From positions 2,418,001 to 2,482,000 of the forward strand of contig NZ_CP160452.1 in NCBI RefSeq assembly GCF_041295575.1: a stretch of DNA of 64,000 bases. Direction: 5' to 3'. The position numbers and the translations under genes are program-made. Shown here piece after piece: positions 17,534-26,471 of the stretch; positions within the stretch are counted from its first letter, which is position 1, and the number at the start of each line of letters is the position of its first letter. This DNA is from Sporosarcina pasteurii (GTDB lineage: Bacteria; Bacillota; Bacilli; Bacillales_A; Planococcaceae). The notes beneath the pieces were generated by a model. It was given only the letters and a program-made list of their open reading frames with translations, ran no database searches and was not told where the DNA came from.

Positions 17534-17713
17534 TTACTCTTCATCCTTTTTTTGTCCAAGCACTCGCTTATGCTTCATAAATGCAGTTGAGAAATTTAGT
17601 ATAGATAACACTGCAAATAAGGTTGCAAACCCATATTGTCCGTTTACAACACGTGTGTATGCAAAATAACCTAGGAATAATGCAAAGCCAAGGTCTATGT
17701 ATTTTGAGCCCAT
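17534..17713 (-). CDS. Small membrane protein, 59 aa
   Basis: Two hydrophobic segments (about residues 4-20 and 24-43) and a basic tail KHKRVLGQKKDEE. The ATG at 17713 has GGTGGG upstream; the in-frame codons before it (to 17764) lack a ribosome site. Size and topology recall short DUF4305/YdiK-like Bacillus proteins, but the match by eye is weak and I assign no function. Confidence 0.55.
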   Translation of the reverse strand: MGSKYIDLGFALFLGYFAYTRVVNGQYGFATLFAVLSILNFSTAFMKHKRVLGQKKDEE

Positions 17714-17921
17714 CTTCTTCACCCACCTTTTAAATTTAGTCATTATAAGTAAAGAAATTTTCATTTTATTTCAGGAACTTTCTTTTACATAGTTGTATCG
17801 TATAGGTTTCCAATGACTTTCTCAAATTAACCACACAAAAACTCTGCAATATTTATGACTCTTCCACAAAGCGGACTGAATCTTATCACATTCCGTTCAG
17901 AATTTATCATTAAACATAAAT

Positions 17922-17960
17922 AAAACAGTCCTGATTCATTGTTAACCAGGACTGTTTTTT
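17922..17960. terminator. Terminator downstream of the histidine operon
   Basis: A perfect 12-bp stem (17922-17933 with 17947-17958) with T-runs on both strands. It lies 45 bases beyond the hisIE stop and is the end of the minus-strand his operon. Confidence 0.8.
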
Positions 17961-18004
17961 ATATAAATTATATTACGTTTCTATAGAAAAACTTTTACCA
18001 ACCT

Positions 18005-18622
18005 TTACTTTTCTATGCGCCTCTTAACCAATTCTTTTTTTACATCCGTTATCGTAACCCCTGAAATTTCCATCAGGACGAGGGAATGGTAGAGTAAATC
18101 TGCCAATTCACTCGTCAATTCGCGTTTGTCTTCATTCTTAGCGCCAATAATAACTTCACTCGACTCTTCCCCAACCTTTTTCAGCACTTTGTCAATGCCT
18201 TCCCTAAATAAATAAGATGTGTAGGAGCCTTCTACCGGGTTATTTCGGCGATTTCGAATACTCGCAATTACATCATGAACGATTTGGCGATTTGGCGTTT
18301 CTTCTTCAAAAACAGTTTGGAAAAAACAAGTTTCCTCTCCTGTATGACAGGCGGGTCCTATTGGTTCGACTTGAACGAGAATTGTATCTTGATCACAATC
18401 ATATGATAATCGCTTGACCTTTTGACGATTTCCAGAAGTTGCACCTTTGTTCCACAGTTCTTCCCTAGAACGGCTATAAAACCATGTCTCTTTCGTTTCA
18501 ATCGTTTTAGCCATCGCTTCTTCGTTCATATAGGCCAGCATGAGCACATTGCCCGTTTGCTCATCTTGTACAATTGCAGGAACGAGACCATTTTCATTGA
18601 AAGTGATATCTTCAATTTTCAT
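18005..18622 (-). CDS. hisI: Bifunctional phosphoribosyl-AMP cyclohydrolase / phosphoribosyl-ATP pyrophosphatase
   Basis: A 205-residue HisIE fusion catalysing steps 2 and 3 of histidine synthesis. The N-terminal HisI domain (residues 1-115) has the metal-binding motif [11 protein letters not shown] and [12 protein letters not shown]. The C-terminal HisE domain (about 118-205) carries [15 protein letters not shown] and [13 protein letters not shown]. It is the last gene of the operon, 66 bases after hisF. Both domains look complete. The ATG at 18622 gives the usual [17 protein letters not shown] start. Confidence 0.94.
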   Translation of the reverse strand: MKIEDITFNENGLVPAIVQDEQTGNVLMLAYMNEEAMAKTIETKETWFYSRSREELWNKGATSGNRQKVKRLSYDCDQDTILVQVEPIGPACHTGEETCFFQTVFEEETPNRQIVHDVIASIRNRRNNPVEGSYTSYLFREGIDKVLKKVGEESSEVIIGAKNEDKRELTSELADLLYHSLVLMEISGVTITDVKKELVKRRIEK

Positions 18623-18688
18623 TATTTTATCAGTCCCAACTTTTTTAATCTTAGATCGTTTTAAGCGGCTTAGCGCTAGGCTTTCCCT

Positions 18689-19438
18689 TTAATTTAATCC
18701 TTGCTCCTTCAAGTACGCTTTTAAGTCTTGAATTGTAATCTCTTCATAATGGAATACAGATGCCGCAAGGGCTGCGTCTGCTTTTCCTTCTGTTAAGACA
18801 GTTTTAAAATCTTCCATTTTCCCAGCGCCGCCACTTGCGACGACCGGAATACTGACTGCTTCCGCGATTTTTTTTGTTAGTTCTAGTGAGTAGCCGTCTT
18901 TTTCTCCGTCTCCATCAATGCTGTTTAGCACAATCTCCCCAGCGCCGTTCGCTTCTCCTTGAAGTGCCCATTTGATGGCATCCAGTCCAGTATCCTTTTG
19001 GCCACCTCTAGCAAAAACATGCCAAGTGGACGGGGCAACTTCTTTTACATCCATCGAAAAAACAATTTTTTCTGATCCGAAACGGTTTGCGGCTTCTGCA
19101 ATAAATGATGGATTTGCTAGCACAACACTATTTAACGATACTTTGTCAGCCCCTACATCTATTACACTTTGAATGTCATCAAGGCTTCGAATGCCTCCCC
19201 CAACTGTAAATGGAATTGGAATTTCTTTAGCAAGTTGGGCAATTAATTCAATAAAAACTGCACGCTTTTCAGATGAAGCCGTTATATCATAAAATACCAG
19301 TTCATCGGCTCCGTCTTGAACATACTTTTTCGCCAAAGTGAGTGGTTCTGCCACTTCCTGAACGTCTTTAAATTTCCGCCCCTTTACGACTTTGCCTTTA
19401 TCGACATCTAAACAAGGAATAATTCGATAACTATTCAC
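18689..19438 (-). CDS. hisF: Imidazole glycerol phosphate synthase cyclase subunit
   Basis: The TIM-barrel subunit that turns PRFAR plus ammonia into imidazole-glycerol phosphate and AICAR. About 249 residues, with RIIPCLDVDKGKVVKG, TVGGGIRS, ADKVSLNS, NSIDGDGEKDGY and PVVASGGAG. GTG 19438 has GAAGGTG 6 bases upstream and aligns with normal HisF N-termini; GTG at 19447 is an alternative. It overlaps the hisA end. Its normal partner HisH, which supplies ammonia from glutamine, is not in this operon, so the enzyme may rely on free ammonia or a distant glutaminase. Confidence 0.94.
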   Translation of the reverse strand: MNSYRIIPCLDVDKGKVVKGRKFKDVQEVAEPLTLAKKYVQDGADELVFYDITASSEKRAVFIELIAQLAKEIPIPFTVGGGIRSLDDIQSVIDVGADKVSLNSVVLANPSFIAEAANRFGSEKIVFSMDVKEVAPSTWHVFARGGQKDTGLDAIKWALQGEANGAGEIVLNSIDGDGEKDGYSLELTKKIAEAVSIPVVASGGAGKMEDFKTVLTEGKADAALAASVFHYEEITIQDLKAYLKEQGLN

Positions 19439-20150
19439 GAAATGCACCTTCTCTCAATTGCTGAAGTGAGAGCGTTCCTTCGTAAAGTGCTTTACCAATA
19501 ATTGCACCATACAAATTCATACCTTCTAATTGTTGTATATCTTCTTCCGTCGTCACACCACCGGAAGCAATGACGTCCACGGCAGATGCTTTATTTATTG
19601 CTTGGAGTTCTTGGAAGTTAGGGCCTTGCATCATGCCATCTTTAAAAATATCAGTATATACAACCGTCTTCACACCGATTACCTCTAATTCTTGCAATAA
19701 ATCAAGTGCTTTTTTATCAGTCGTTTCTGTCCAACCATCTGTCGCCACAAAGCCATTACGTGCATCGATGGAGACAGCAATTTTATCACCGTACTTTTGC
19801 ACTGCCTCTTCAAGAAATGGACGATTGGTGATTGCTGCTGTTCCGATAATGACACGACTTACACCGCTAGCTATATGTTCGTCAATGATTTCCATAGAAC
19901 GAATCCCGCCACCTACTTGTATCGGTACTGAAACAGCCTTAGCAATGTTTTGAATCGCTAATTGGTTTGGAGATTCACCCGTTTTTGCACCGTCTAAGTC
20001 GACGATATGTATATATTCAGCACCTTGTTTTTCCCATAATAATGCCATTTCAGTTGGGGAGTCCCCATAAATGATTTCTTGGTCGTAATCCCCTTGAATG
20101 AGTCTTACGCATTTACCATTTCGAATATCTATTGCAGGAAAAAGAATCAT
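19431..20150 (-). CDS. hisA: ProFAR isomerase
   Basis: A 239-residue TIM-barrel enzyme that isomerises ProFAR to PRFAR in histidine synthesis. It starts LFPAIDIRNGKCVRLIQGDY, with IHIVDLDGAKTG, QVGGGIRSM, and the C-terminal VIASGGVTTEEDIQ. It overlaps hisF downstream. Upstream, in place of hisH, lies a non-coding 301-base gap with an interspersed repeat. With that insertion, transcription into hisA-hisF-hisI must cross the repeat or use its own promoter; I see no clear promoter there. Confidence 0.94.
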   Translation of the reverse strand: MILFPAIDIRNGKCVRLIQGDYDQEIIYGDSPTEMALLWEKQGAEYIHIVDLDGAKTGESPNQLAIQNIAKAVSVPIQVGGGIRSMEIIDEHIASGVSRVIIGTAAITNRPFLEEAVQKYGDKIAVSIDARNGFVATDGWTETTDKKALDLLQELEVIGVKTVVYTDIFKDGMMQGPNFQELQAINKASAVDVIASGGVTTEEDIQQLEGMNLYGAIIGKALYEGTLSLQQLREGAFRE

Positions 20151-20183
20151 CTAGTTTTCGCTCCTCTTATATTAAAAGTGTAA

Positions 20184-20350
20184 GTTGATCTCAGTTCCGG
20201 GTGGACGCTTTCTAGCTTCAGGCGCTAACGCTCCACTGCGGGGTCTCACCTGTTCCGCTAATCCCACAGGAAGAGCCATCACGAAGAACGGCTTTTGCGA
20301 CCAAAAAGCGGAGCGTTTGAGAGCACTCGCCACCCTCCACTCCAATCAAC
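20184..20350 (-). repeat. Interspersed GC-rich repeat, copy 2, inside the his operon
   Basis: A 167-base element in minus orientation with GTTGAT ends. It shares with copy 1 (3059-3245) both the common core and the 60-base segment TGCTCTCAAACGCT...GGTCGCAAAAGCCG. It is the main content of the 20151-20451 gap between hisB and hisA, the normal site of hisH. The remaining 101 bases (20351-20451) are AT-rich with no recognisable coding remnant. Confidence 0.85.
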
Positions 20351-20451
20351 AAAACCCACTTTAAAATTAGTTTTAAATATAAATAAACAATTATAAATTT
20401 CCGTATCAAATTCAAATAAGATATAGTTTTTATCATTGCTGACGACTCGTG

Positions 20452-21036
20452 TCAAAGCAGTCCCTTTGTCGATGGAATCCCTTTCACCTCAGGGTTAATC
20501 GTACTCGCTACACGCAACGCTCGACCGAATGCTTTGAAGATGGATTCAATGATATGGTGTGTATTTTTTCCATATGCCAAATTAATATGGAGTGTCACTT
20601 TTGCGTGGCTTGTAAATGCATGGAAGAATTCTTCGACAAGTTCAGTATCAAATTCACCGACTTTGTCTTTTAATCCATCCACGTTATACACTAAAAACGA
20701 ACGTCCACTAATATCCAGCGAAACGGTAGATAGAGCTTCATCCATTGGGACAGAAACCGTCGCATAGCGTTCGATGCCTTCCTTCGCACCAATGCTTTCA
20801 TTGAATGCTTGGCCTAAGACAATTCCTATATCCTCGACTGTATGGTGCTGATCCACTTCAATATCCCCATCACAACGTACCTTTAAATCAAATAACCCGT
20901 GCTTTGTAAATGCAGTCAGCATATGGTCAAAGAATCCGACACCAGTTTTGATATCCGTCGTTCCGGTTCCATCGATTGAAAAATCTAATGATATAGATGT
21001 TTCCGCTGTTGAGCGGCTAATCTCTTTTTTACGCAT
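20452..21036 (-). CDS. hisB: Imidazoleglycerol-phosphate dehydratase
   Basis: A 194-residue monofunctional HisB (no phosphatase domain) that dehydrates imidazole-glycerol phosphate. The manganese-binding repeats GFFDHMLTAFTKHG, DQHHTVEDIGI and the C-terminal FFHAFTSHAKVTLH, KNTHHIIESIFKAFGRAL are intact. It begins two bases after the hisD stop. The phosphatase step is presumably done by the divergent HisJ. In related operons hisH follows directly; here the next gene is hisA beyond a repeat. Confidence 0.95.
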   Translation of the reverse strand: MRKKEISRSTAETSISLDFSIDGTGTTDIKTGVGFFDHMLTAFTKHGLFDLKVRCDGDIEVDQHHTVEDIGIVLGQAFNESIGAKEGIERYATVSVPMDEALSTVSLDISGRSFLVYNVDGLKDKVGEFDTELVEEFFHAFTSHAKVTLHINLAYGKNTHHIIESIFKAFGRALRVASTINPEVKGIPSTKGLL

Positions 21037-21038
21037 TA

Positions 21039-22325
21039 TTAATCCTCCTTCCGTATTGCGATTGAATTTGCATGGGCATATAATCCTTCCGCATTGGCGA
21101 TTGTAATGATGTCATCGGCCACTTCATTTAAAGCCGCTGCCGAGTAATGTATAATGCTTGTTTTTTTGACAAAGTCATAAACGCCTAATGGTGATGAAAA
21201 TGTGGATGTACCGCTCGTTGGTAATGTGTGGTTCGGGCCTGCAAGATAATCTCCCAATGCTTCGGGTGAGTGGTTCCCAAGAAAAATAGCGCCCGCATTC
21301 CTAATATTTGATAGTTTTTCCATTGGATTTTCAATCATTAACTGCAAATGTTCAGGGGCGAGTTCATTCACAAGTTCATAGGCTTCTGCCAGCGATTCAG
21401 TAACAACAATCCGTCCTTGATTGGTGATAGATTGTTCAATAATCGCTTTTCGCTCCGCATTTTCCATTTGCTGTTGAATTTCAAGTTGTAACGCCTCGGC
21501 AAACAAATCACTCGTTGTGATACAGATCGCTGATGCCCCCTCATCGTGTTCTGCTTGTGATAATAGATCAGCCGCGGCATATTTGGGATTCGCACTTTCA
21601 TCTGCAACGATGCAAATTTCACTTGGTCCCGCAATCATATCGATTGCGACATCTCCAAAAACCCACTTTTTTGCACAAGCAACATATGCATTTCCAGGCC
21701 CTACAATTTTGACGACTTTCCCGACAGTTTCTGTTCCATAAGCAAGTGCTGCAATCGCTTGGGCTCCGCCTACTTTATAAATGGTTTCTACGCCAACTTC
21801 AGCAGCAGCAGTCAAAACATATGGATTCACTTTTCCATCCTCTTGAACAGGTGTTGTAATGGCAATTTGCTTAACGCCAGCGATTTTTGCAGGAATTGCA
21901 TTCATTAACACAGTAGAAGGATAGGCAGCTTTTCCACCTGGCACGTAGATTCCCACACTTTCAAGTGGCGTTACTTTTTGCCCTAGCATGACCCCTTCGC
22001 TCGGATTCGTTAACCATGTCTTTTCACGTTGTTCTTCATGAAATCCTTTAATATTTTTTATCGCTCTTTGAATGGCTTGAATGAACGATTTACCGACACT
22101 GTCTCGCGCCTCTTCAATCTCTTCTTTCGATACGGTTAAATTAGTTATTTGAACATGATCGAACTTGGCCGTATAAGCAACTAGCGCCTCATCGCCACGC
22201 TCACGTACTTGTTGAATAATGTCTCGAACGCTTCGATTAATTGTTTCATCATCTTCATTTCTAATGCGATTGTTACGCAATTCAGCTTGATATTCCTTAC
22301 CTGTCATGTATTTCACTTCTATCAC
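21039..22325 (-). CDS. hisD: Histidinol dehydrogenase
   Basis: A 428-residue NAD-dependent zinc enzyme catalysing the last two oxidations of histidine synthesis. It shows ESVGIYVPGGKAAYPSTVLMNAIPAKIAGV, VGPGNAYVACAKKWVFG, IDMIAGPSEICIVAD, LLSQAEHDEGA and LAPEHLQ. Start GTG at 22325 overlaps the hisG stop, so it is translationally coupled. All expected motifs are present and the length is normal. Confidence 0.95.
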   Translation of the reverse strand: MIEVKYMTGKEYQAELRNNRIRNEDDETINRSVRDIIQQVRERGDEALVAYTAKFDHVQITNLTVSKEEIEEARDSVGKSFIQAIQRAIKNIKGFHEEQREKTWLTNPSEGVMLGQKVTPLESVGIYVPGGKAAYPSTVLMNAIPAKIAGVKQIAITTPVQEDGKVNPYVLTAAAEVGVETIYKVGGAQAIAALAYGTETVGKVVKIVGPGNAYVACAKKWVFGDVAIDMIAGPSEICIVADESANPKYAAADLLSQAEHDEGASAICITTSDLFAEALQLEIQQQMENAERKAIIEQSITNQGRIVVTESLAEAYELVNELAPEHLQLMIENPMEKLSNIRNAGAIFLGNHSPEALGDYLAGPNHTLPTSGTSTFSSPLGVYDFVKKTSIIHYSAAALNEVADDIITIANAEGLYAHANSIAIRKED

Positions 22326-22948
22326 TCCAATGCTGCTTTAACCTGATTGATAACTTGTTCAATTTCTACTGTTTTTGTAGCAAAACTAGCTTTATTCACA
22401 ATTAATCTTGCACTAATATCCATAATTTCATCTAATACGACGAGACCATTTTCCTTCAAGGTCGTTCCGGTTTCTACGATATCCACTATGACATCGGATA
22501 ATCCAATAAGTGGTGCCAATTCAATAGAACCATTCAGTTTGATTGTCTCAACACGAATCCCTTTTTCATCGAAATACGATTTTGTAATGAAAGGATATTT
22601 TGTTGCAACTGTAAGAGGTGAACCATTTTGTAGTGCTTGATTAGGAAATCCTGCAACTGCAACTTTACATTTACCAATCTGTAAATCTACGAGTTCATAT
22701 ATATCAGGCTGTTCTTCCATAATGATGTCTTTGCCGATAATGCCAATGTCTGCGGCCCCTTTTTCTACATAGGTAGGTAAATCGGCCGTTTTCACTAGAA
22801 TTAATTTGATTGCCTCTGTTTCATCTAACATCACTAGTTTTCTACTTTTATTATGAAAATCTGGAAAGGTGATGCCGGCTTTTTCTAATAAAGCCATTGC
22901 TTGCTTCGCTGTTCTACCGGTCGCAATCGCTAATGTTAAGCTACTCAA
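22322..22948 (-). CDS. hisG: ATP phosphoribosyltransferase, short form
   Basis: A 208-residue catalytic subunit for the first step of histidine synthesis (ATP + PRPP). The short form lacks the regulatory ACT-like C-terminal domain and needs HisZ, whose gene lies directly upstream. It shows LTLAIATGRTAKQAMALLEKAGI, ADIGIIGKDIIMEE, and the PRPP-binding IVDIVETGTTLKENGL. Start TTG at 22948 overlaps the hisZ stop, with AAAGGAG ten bases upstream. Confidence 0.94.
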   Translation of the reverse strand: MSSLTLAIATGRTAKQAMALLEKAGITFPDFHNKSRKLVMLDETEAIKLILVKTADLPTYVEKGAADIGIIGKDIIMEEQPDIYELVDLQIGKCKVAVAGFPNQALQNGSPLTVATKYPFITKSYFDEKGIRVETIKLNGSIELAPLIGLSDVIVDIVETGTTLKENGLVVLDEIMDISARLIVNKASFATKTVEIEQVINQVKAALE

Positions 22949-24189
22949 TTCATCACCGCTCCTTTCGCCCCGTTCATTAATTTCAATAACGCTTGAATGG
23001 AGTCAAAATAGTAGGACACTTCATTATAGACAAATACCTGTTCATTCTGAGTCATGATAATTTGATAGATAGAAGGTTGCGCATCTACCATTTCTTTATT
23101 GGCTGGATTAGAAATCACTGTATAATTCCGTTCGCGTAATTCATTTGCAAGGACGATGGATTCTTTTAAACTGTTTTCATCGTAACTAATTTTCACATCT
23201 ACGGGTGTTCTTCGTGTAGTCAAATCGGTCTTCGCCGCTTTCATCAATGACTCCACAGTACAAGCAAAGCCAATTGCTGGTAGCGCGGCTCCGAATTCAT
23301 TACCTAAATAATTGTACCGGCCTCCCATTAATACTGGCCGACCAAATTTCTCTACAAAACCTTGAAAAATTATATCTGAATAATAGCCCATACGATTGAT
23401 AAGCCCCAAATCCATCACGATGTTGTCTTCTAATCCATACAGCCGTAGAATGTCATATACTTCGAGTAAATAATCTAATGTACCTTCCATCTTCACTGTT
23501 TTCGTAATGTCTCTCGCTCGTTCACTTATTTTAACCGGATCCCCGTATAACAATGGAATTTTCACAAATGCCGCGATTAAATCTTCTGCGATATCTAGTC
23601 TTTGGAGGAAAGGCTCAATTTCTACGATATTTTTCGTTTGAATTAAATTTTTCAACTGCATCAGTTGGCGCTCTGTAAAACTTCCTTTTTCAATCAACTC
23701 TTGAAAAAATCCTGCATGGCCCAATTCAATTTTAATATTTCTAAACCCTAAATCTTTTAGCGTATGACAAGCAAGTGCGATGACTTCTGCATCTGCTTCC
23801 GGGGTACTATCACAAAAATATTCAACACCAGCTTGTGTACGCTCAACTTCCTCATCCTCTAATTGGGACTGTCTATACACATCTTGAACATAATAGTAGC
23901 GGAGTTCATGCGGTAAAGTAGTATAGTTATCTGCCAGTTGTTTAGTAATTGGGATGGTTACATCCGGTCGAAGCACGAGTACTTCACCGTCACCATCAAT
24001 CGTCTTTACCATTTCTTTTCGATTAATTGAACTGGTGACTTGCGCATACATGTCGTACTGCTCAAATGTTGGTGTTTTAATCCGTTCATAGCCATATGTT
24101 TTAAATCTTTTATTAATCGTTTTAATCATTCGCTCATACTTTTGATAATCTTTGACAATTTCATCGTTCGCATTATAATCGGTGTACAA
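22945..24189 (-). CDS. hisZ: ATP phosphoribosyltransferase regulatory subunit
   Basis: A histidyl-tRNA-synthetase-like protein (about 414 residues) without aminoacylation function that activates short-form HisG. Class II synthetase-like features are visible: YGYERIKTPTFEQYD, a VLRPDVTIPI motif-2-like region, YYYVQDVYRQSQLEDEEVERTQAGVE, and GGRYNYLGNEFG. TTG 24189 is preferred, with AAAGGTGGG about ten bases upstream; GTG 24204 would overlap that site. First gene of the operon, behind a consensus sigma-A promoter. Confidence 0.9.
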   Translation of the reverse strand: MYTDYNANDEIVKDYQKYERMIKTINKRFKTYGYERIKTPTFEQYDMYAQVTSSINRKEMVKTIDGDGEVLVLRPDVTIPITKQLADNYTTLPHELRYYYVQDVYRQSQLEDEEVERTQAGVEYFCDSTPEADAEVIALACHTLKDLGFRNIKIELGHAGFFQELIEKGSFTERQLMQLKNLIQTKNIVEIEPFLQRLDIAEDLIAAFVKIPLLYGDPVKISERARDITKTVKMEGTLDYLLEVYDILRLYGLEDNIVMDLGLINRMGYYSDIIFQGFVEKFGRPVLMGGRYNYLGNEFGAALPAIGFACTVESLMKAAKTDLTTRRTPVDVKISYDENSLKESIVLANELRERNYTVISNPANKEMVDAQPSIYQIIMTQNEQVFVYNEVSYYFDSIQALLKLMNGAKGAVMN

Positions 24190-24251
24190 TCTAACTATTC
24201 CCACCTTTCACGAATCTACTTTATTACTTTACTAGGGTGAAGTTATTTATT

Positions 24252-24280
24252 ATCATAGAGGATGTAGAATAGTTTGTCAA
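24252..24280 (-). promoter_or_regulatory. Sigma-A promoter of the his operon
   Basis: On the minus strand, TTGACA (24280-24275) and TATGAT (24257-24252) are separated by exactly 17 bases, about 60 bases before hisZ. The short leader shows no T-box or attenuator. Confidence 0.8.
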
Positions 24281-24317
24281 CAATGAAAATTATATCTTTA
24301 TTTTCAGGAGGGATTTC

Positions 24318-25115
24318 ATGTTTGATTTTCATATGCATAGTGACTTTTCGGCAGATTGCAATGTATCGATGGAAGAAATGGTTGTAGGGTCTATCAATAA
24401 AGGCTTAAAGGAAATTTGTTTTACTGAACATATTGACTATGAGTATCCAGATGACTCAATCATTTTTGAGTTTGATTTAAAAGAGTATGCCGATGAATTA
24501 ACAAGGTTACAAGAAAAATATGAAGGGAAAATTTGTATTCAAAAGGGTATTGAAATTGGCGTACAACCTCATATTTTACATAAATACGAGAAATTAGTGG
24601 ACGATGAAACATTCGACTTTATCATTTGCTCAATGCATACGACCGATAAAAAAAGCTTGCATTATAAAGAGATTTTCGAGGGAAGAACTGTAGAAGAAGC
24701 ATATCAACTGTACTACGATGAATTATTAGCGTGCATAAAAAACTTTAAACGATTTAATGTGCTTGGCCATGTAGATTTAGTAAAACGTTATTCAGATGAG
24801 CCTTCATCGAATTTATTTCATGAAGAATTAGCAACTATTTTCAAAGAAATTATTCCCGAAGGAAAAGGCATTGAACTGAATACTTCCGGCGTACGATATG
24901 GATTATCACATGCGATGCCAAGTGATGATGTGCTGAAGCTATACAAACAATGCGGGGGAGAAATTATTACACTAGGATCTGACGCCCACCGCGTTTCAGA
25001 ACTTGCCTTCCAATTCCGTGAATCTCTTGAATTATTACAGTCGATTGGTTTTGACTATATTACTACTTTTGAAAAGCAAGAACCGGTATTTCACTCGATC
25101 AAACAATTATTGTAA
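24318..25115 (+). CDS. hisJ: Histidinol-phosphatase, PHP family
   Basis: A 265-residue PHP-domain phosphatase that removes phosphate from histidinol phosphate. The metal-binding signatures are DFHMHSDFSADC at the N-terminus, CFTEHIDYEY, ICSMHTTD, VLGHVDLVKRY and LGSDAHRVSE. Length matches Bacillus HisJ (about 268). AGGAGGG precedes the ATG. It is divergent from hisZ, completing the pathway set except for hisH. A terminator follows. Confidence 0.92.
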   Translation: MFDFHMHSDFSADCNVSMEEMVVGSINKGLKEICFTEHIDYEYPDDSIIFEFDLKEYADELTRLQEKYEGKICIQKGIEIGVQPHILHKYEKLVDDETFDFIICSMHTTDKKSLHYKEIFEGRTVEEAYQLYYDELLACIKNFKRFNVLGHVDLVKRYSDEPSSNLFHEELATIFKEIIPEGKGIELNTSGVRYGLSHAMPSDDVLKLYKQCGGEIITLGSDAHRVSELAFQFRESLELLQSIGFDYITTFEKQEPVFHSIKQLL

Positions 25116-25120
25116 TGATG

Positions 25121-25155
25121 GGTCTCGCATTGTTTACGTGCGAGACCTTTTAATT
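25121..25155 (+). terminator. Terminator of hisJ
   Basis: A perfect 9-bp stem (25121-25129 with 25139-25147) followed by TTTTAATTT. Confidence 0.8.
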
Positions 25156-25169
25156 TAAATTCCTATTCA

Positions 25170-26306
25170 CTACACAATCTTTAATAAATCGTTAACCCTA
25201 GCATCGAATCGCTCATTCATTTTAGCCGTGCTGATTGTTGGATTAGATGCTGAATTATCTTCAACTGTAACTTGCCCCTTGTGTAACTTTAAGTGAACTG
25301 TACCAGAAAGAGATTGCTGTGTTTCTTGAATAAACGCTTCCAATGCAGTGCGCAAAGGCGTAAACCATAGACCCTCTTCAATCATATCGATTAGCTTTTG
25401 AGAGACGGTTTCTTTGAATTGAGAAACTTCACTGGTCACTGTCCTATTTTCAAGCGTTCGATGTGCTTTTAATAATGTAACTGCTCCCGGACATTCATGA
25501 ATTGTATAAGAGCTACTTCGATTTACATAATTCTCGACTGAATCGATTCTCCCAATTCCATGCTTCCCAGCGATGTTATTTAAGTACAAGAACATATCGG
25601 CTATTTCCATTTTTTGTCCATTCACTTTGACTGGAATTCCTTGCTCAAATTCAATCTCGATAAACTCTGGATCGATTGGCGCATCTTCTATTGCAGCTGT
25701 TATTGCATATACATCCTCGCTTGCTGCTACTTTCGAACAATAACCTAAATATTCATTTTTACGCCCCCATAAGGTTTGGTCAATAGAATTAAGACTGTCT
25801 ACATCATTCAATATTGGAATTTTATTTTCTGTTGCAAATGCAAATTGTTCTCTCCATGTCCAATTTTCTTCATTCACAAGATCAATTAATTTAAGGGATG
25901 TATTTAAAGTTTGTATTAATGTTTCGAAGTGTTTTTGGTCGTTGTCTTTTATCGTAAGACCATGTGCAATTGCAACAGCCTTTTCAATTTCTGCAACTTC
26001 AACTAATTTTTTCGCAATGAGCGGTCGTGATAGCGTGCTCATGAAAGGATACTTATTTTCACAAAAGGCTTGAGCTTGAACTGTAAGCAGGGCATATTGT
26101 TCGGCAAATTCATTTTTTACATCGATCAAATAACTGCTTGTTGCCCCAGCTTGTATTGCTTTCACTCGGATTTCTGTTATATCTTTGTTTCCACCCATAT
26201 CTATGCAAACCGCAACGACGTCATAGCCCGCGTCTACTAACAATCTGATAGCAACAGAAGCATATAAATCTCCACTATAAGCAATAACAACTTTTTTCTT
26301 TCGCAT
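25170..26306 (-). CDS. Argininosuccinate-synthase homologue with altered active-site motifs
   Basis: A 378-residue protein similar along its whole length to ArgG, the ATP-dependent citrulline-aspartate ligase. Family landmarks: SRPLIAKKLVEVAE, IAHGLTIKDNDQKHFE, KHGIGRIDSVENYV, CPGAVTLLKAHRTLE. Key motifs are changed: the P-loop, normally SGGLDTS, reads SGDLYAS (residues 10-16), and the AHGxTGKGND motif reads AHGLTIKDND. The usual LEDP region after LWGR is also lost. No argH lies nearby. It may be a decayed or repurposed paralogue rather than a true ArgG. ATG 26306 has GAGAGGGTG seven bases upstream. Confidence 0.7.
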   Translation of the reverse strand: MRKKKVVIAYSGDLYASVAIRLLVDAGYDVVAVCIDMGGNKDITEIRVKAIQAGATSSYLIDVKNEFAEQYALLTVQAQAFCENKYPFMSTLSRPLIAKKLVEVAEIEKAVAIAHGLTIKDNDQKHFETLIQTLNTSLKLIDLVNEENWTWREQFAFATENKIPILNDVDSLNSIDQTLWGRKNEYLGYCSKVAASEDVYAITAAIEDAPIDPEFIEIEFEQGIPVKVNGQKMEIADMFLYLNNIAGKHGIGRIDSVENYVNRSSSYTIHECPGAVTLLKAHRTLENRTVTSEVSQFKETVSQKLIDMIEEGLWFTPLRTALEAFIQETQQSLSGTVHLKLHKGQVTVEDNSASNPTISTAKMNERFDARVNDLLKIV

Positions 26307-26471
26307 GTTAGGACACCCTCTCAAACACTCAATTGTATATTTATACTGTTATGCGTGTTTTTATAATAACACACCTTTCGAATCTTTCAACCTTTTTAAA
26401 AAAGTCACTCATTTTATTAAACAAAAAAAGACCCCTTCAAAATAGAGGTCTACATCATAACAACGATTCGA

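Noticed and set aside
20218-20436. A 72-codon frame over the repeat between hisB and hisA, considered as a hisH remnant
   Set aside because: Its product shows none of the HisH features (no IDYG..N start, no GATase Cys motif); most of it is repeat sequence.
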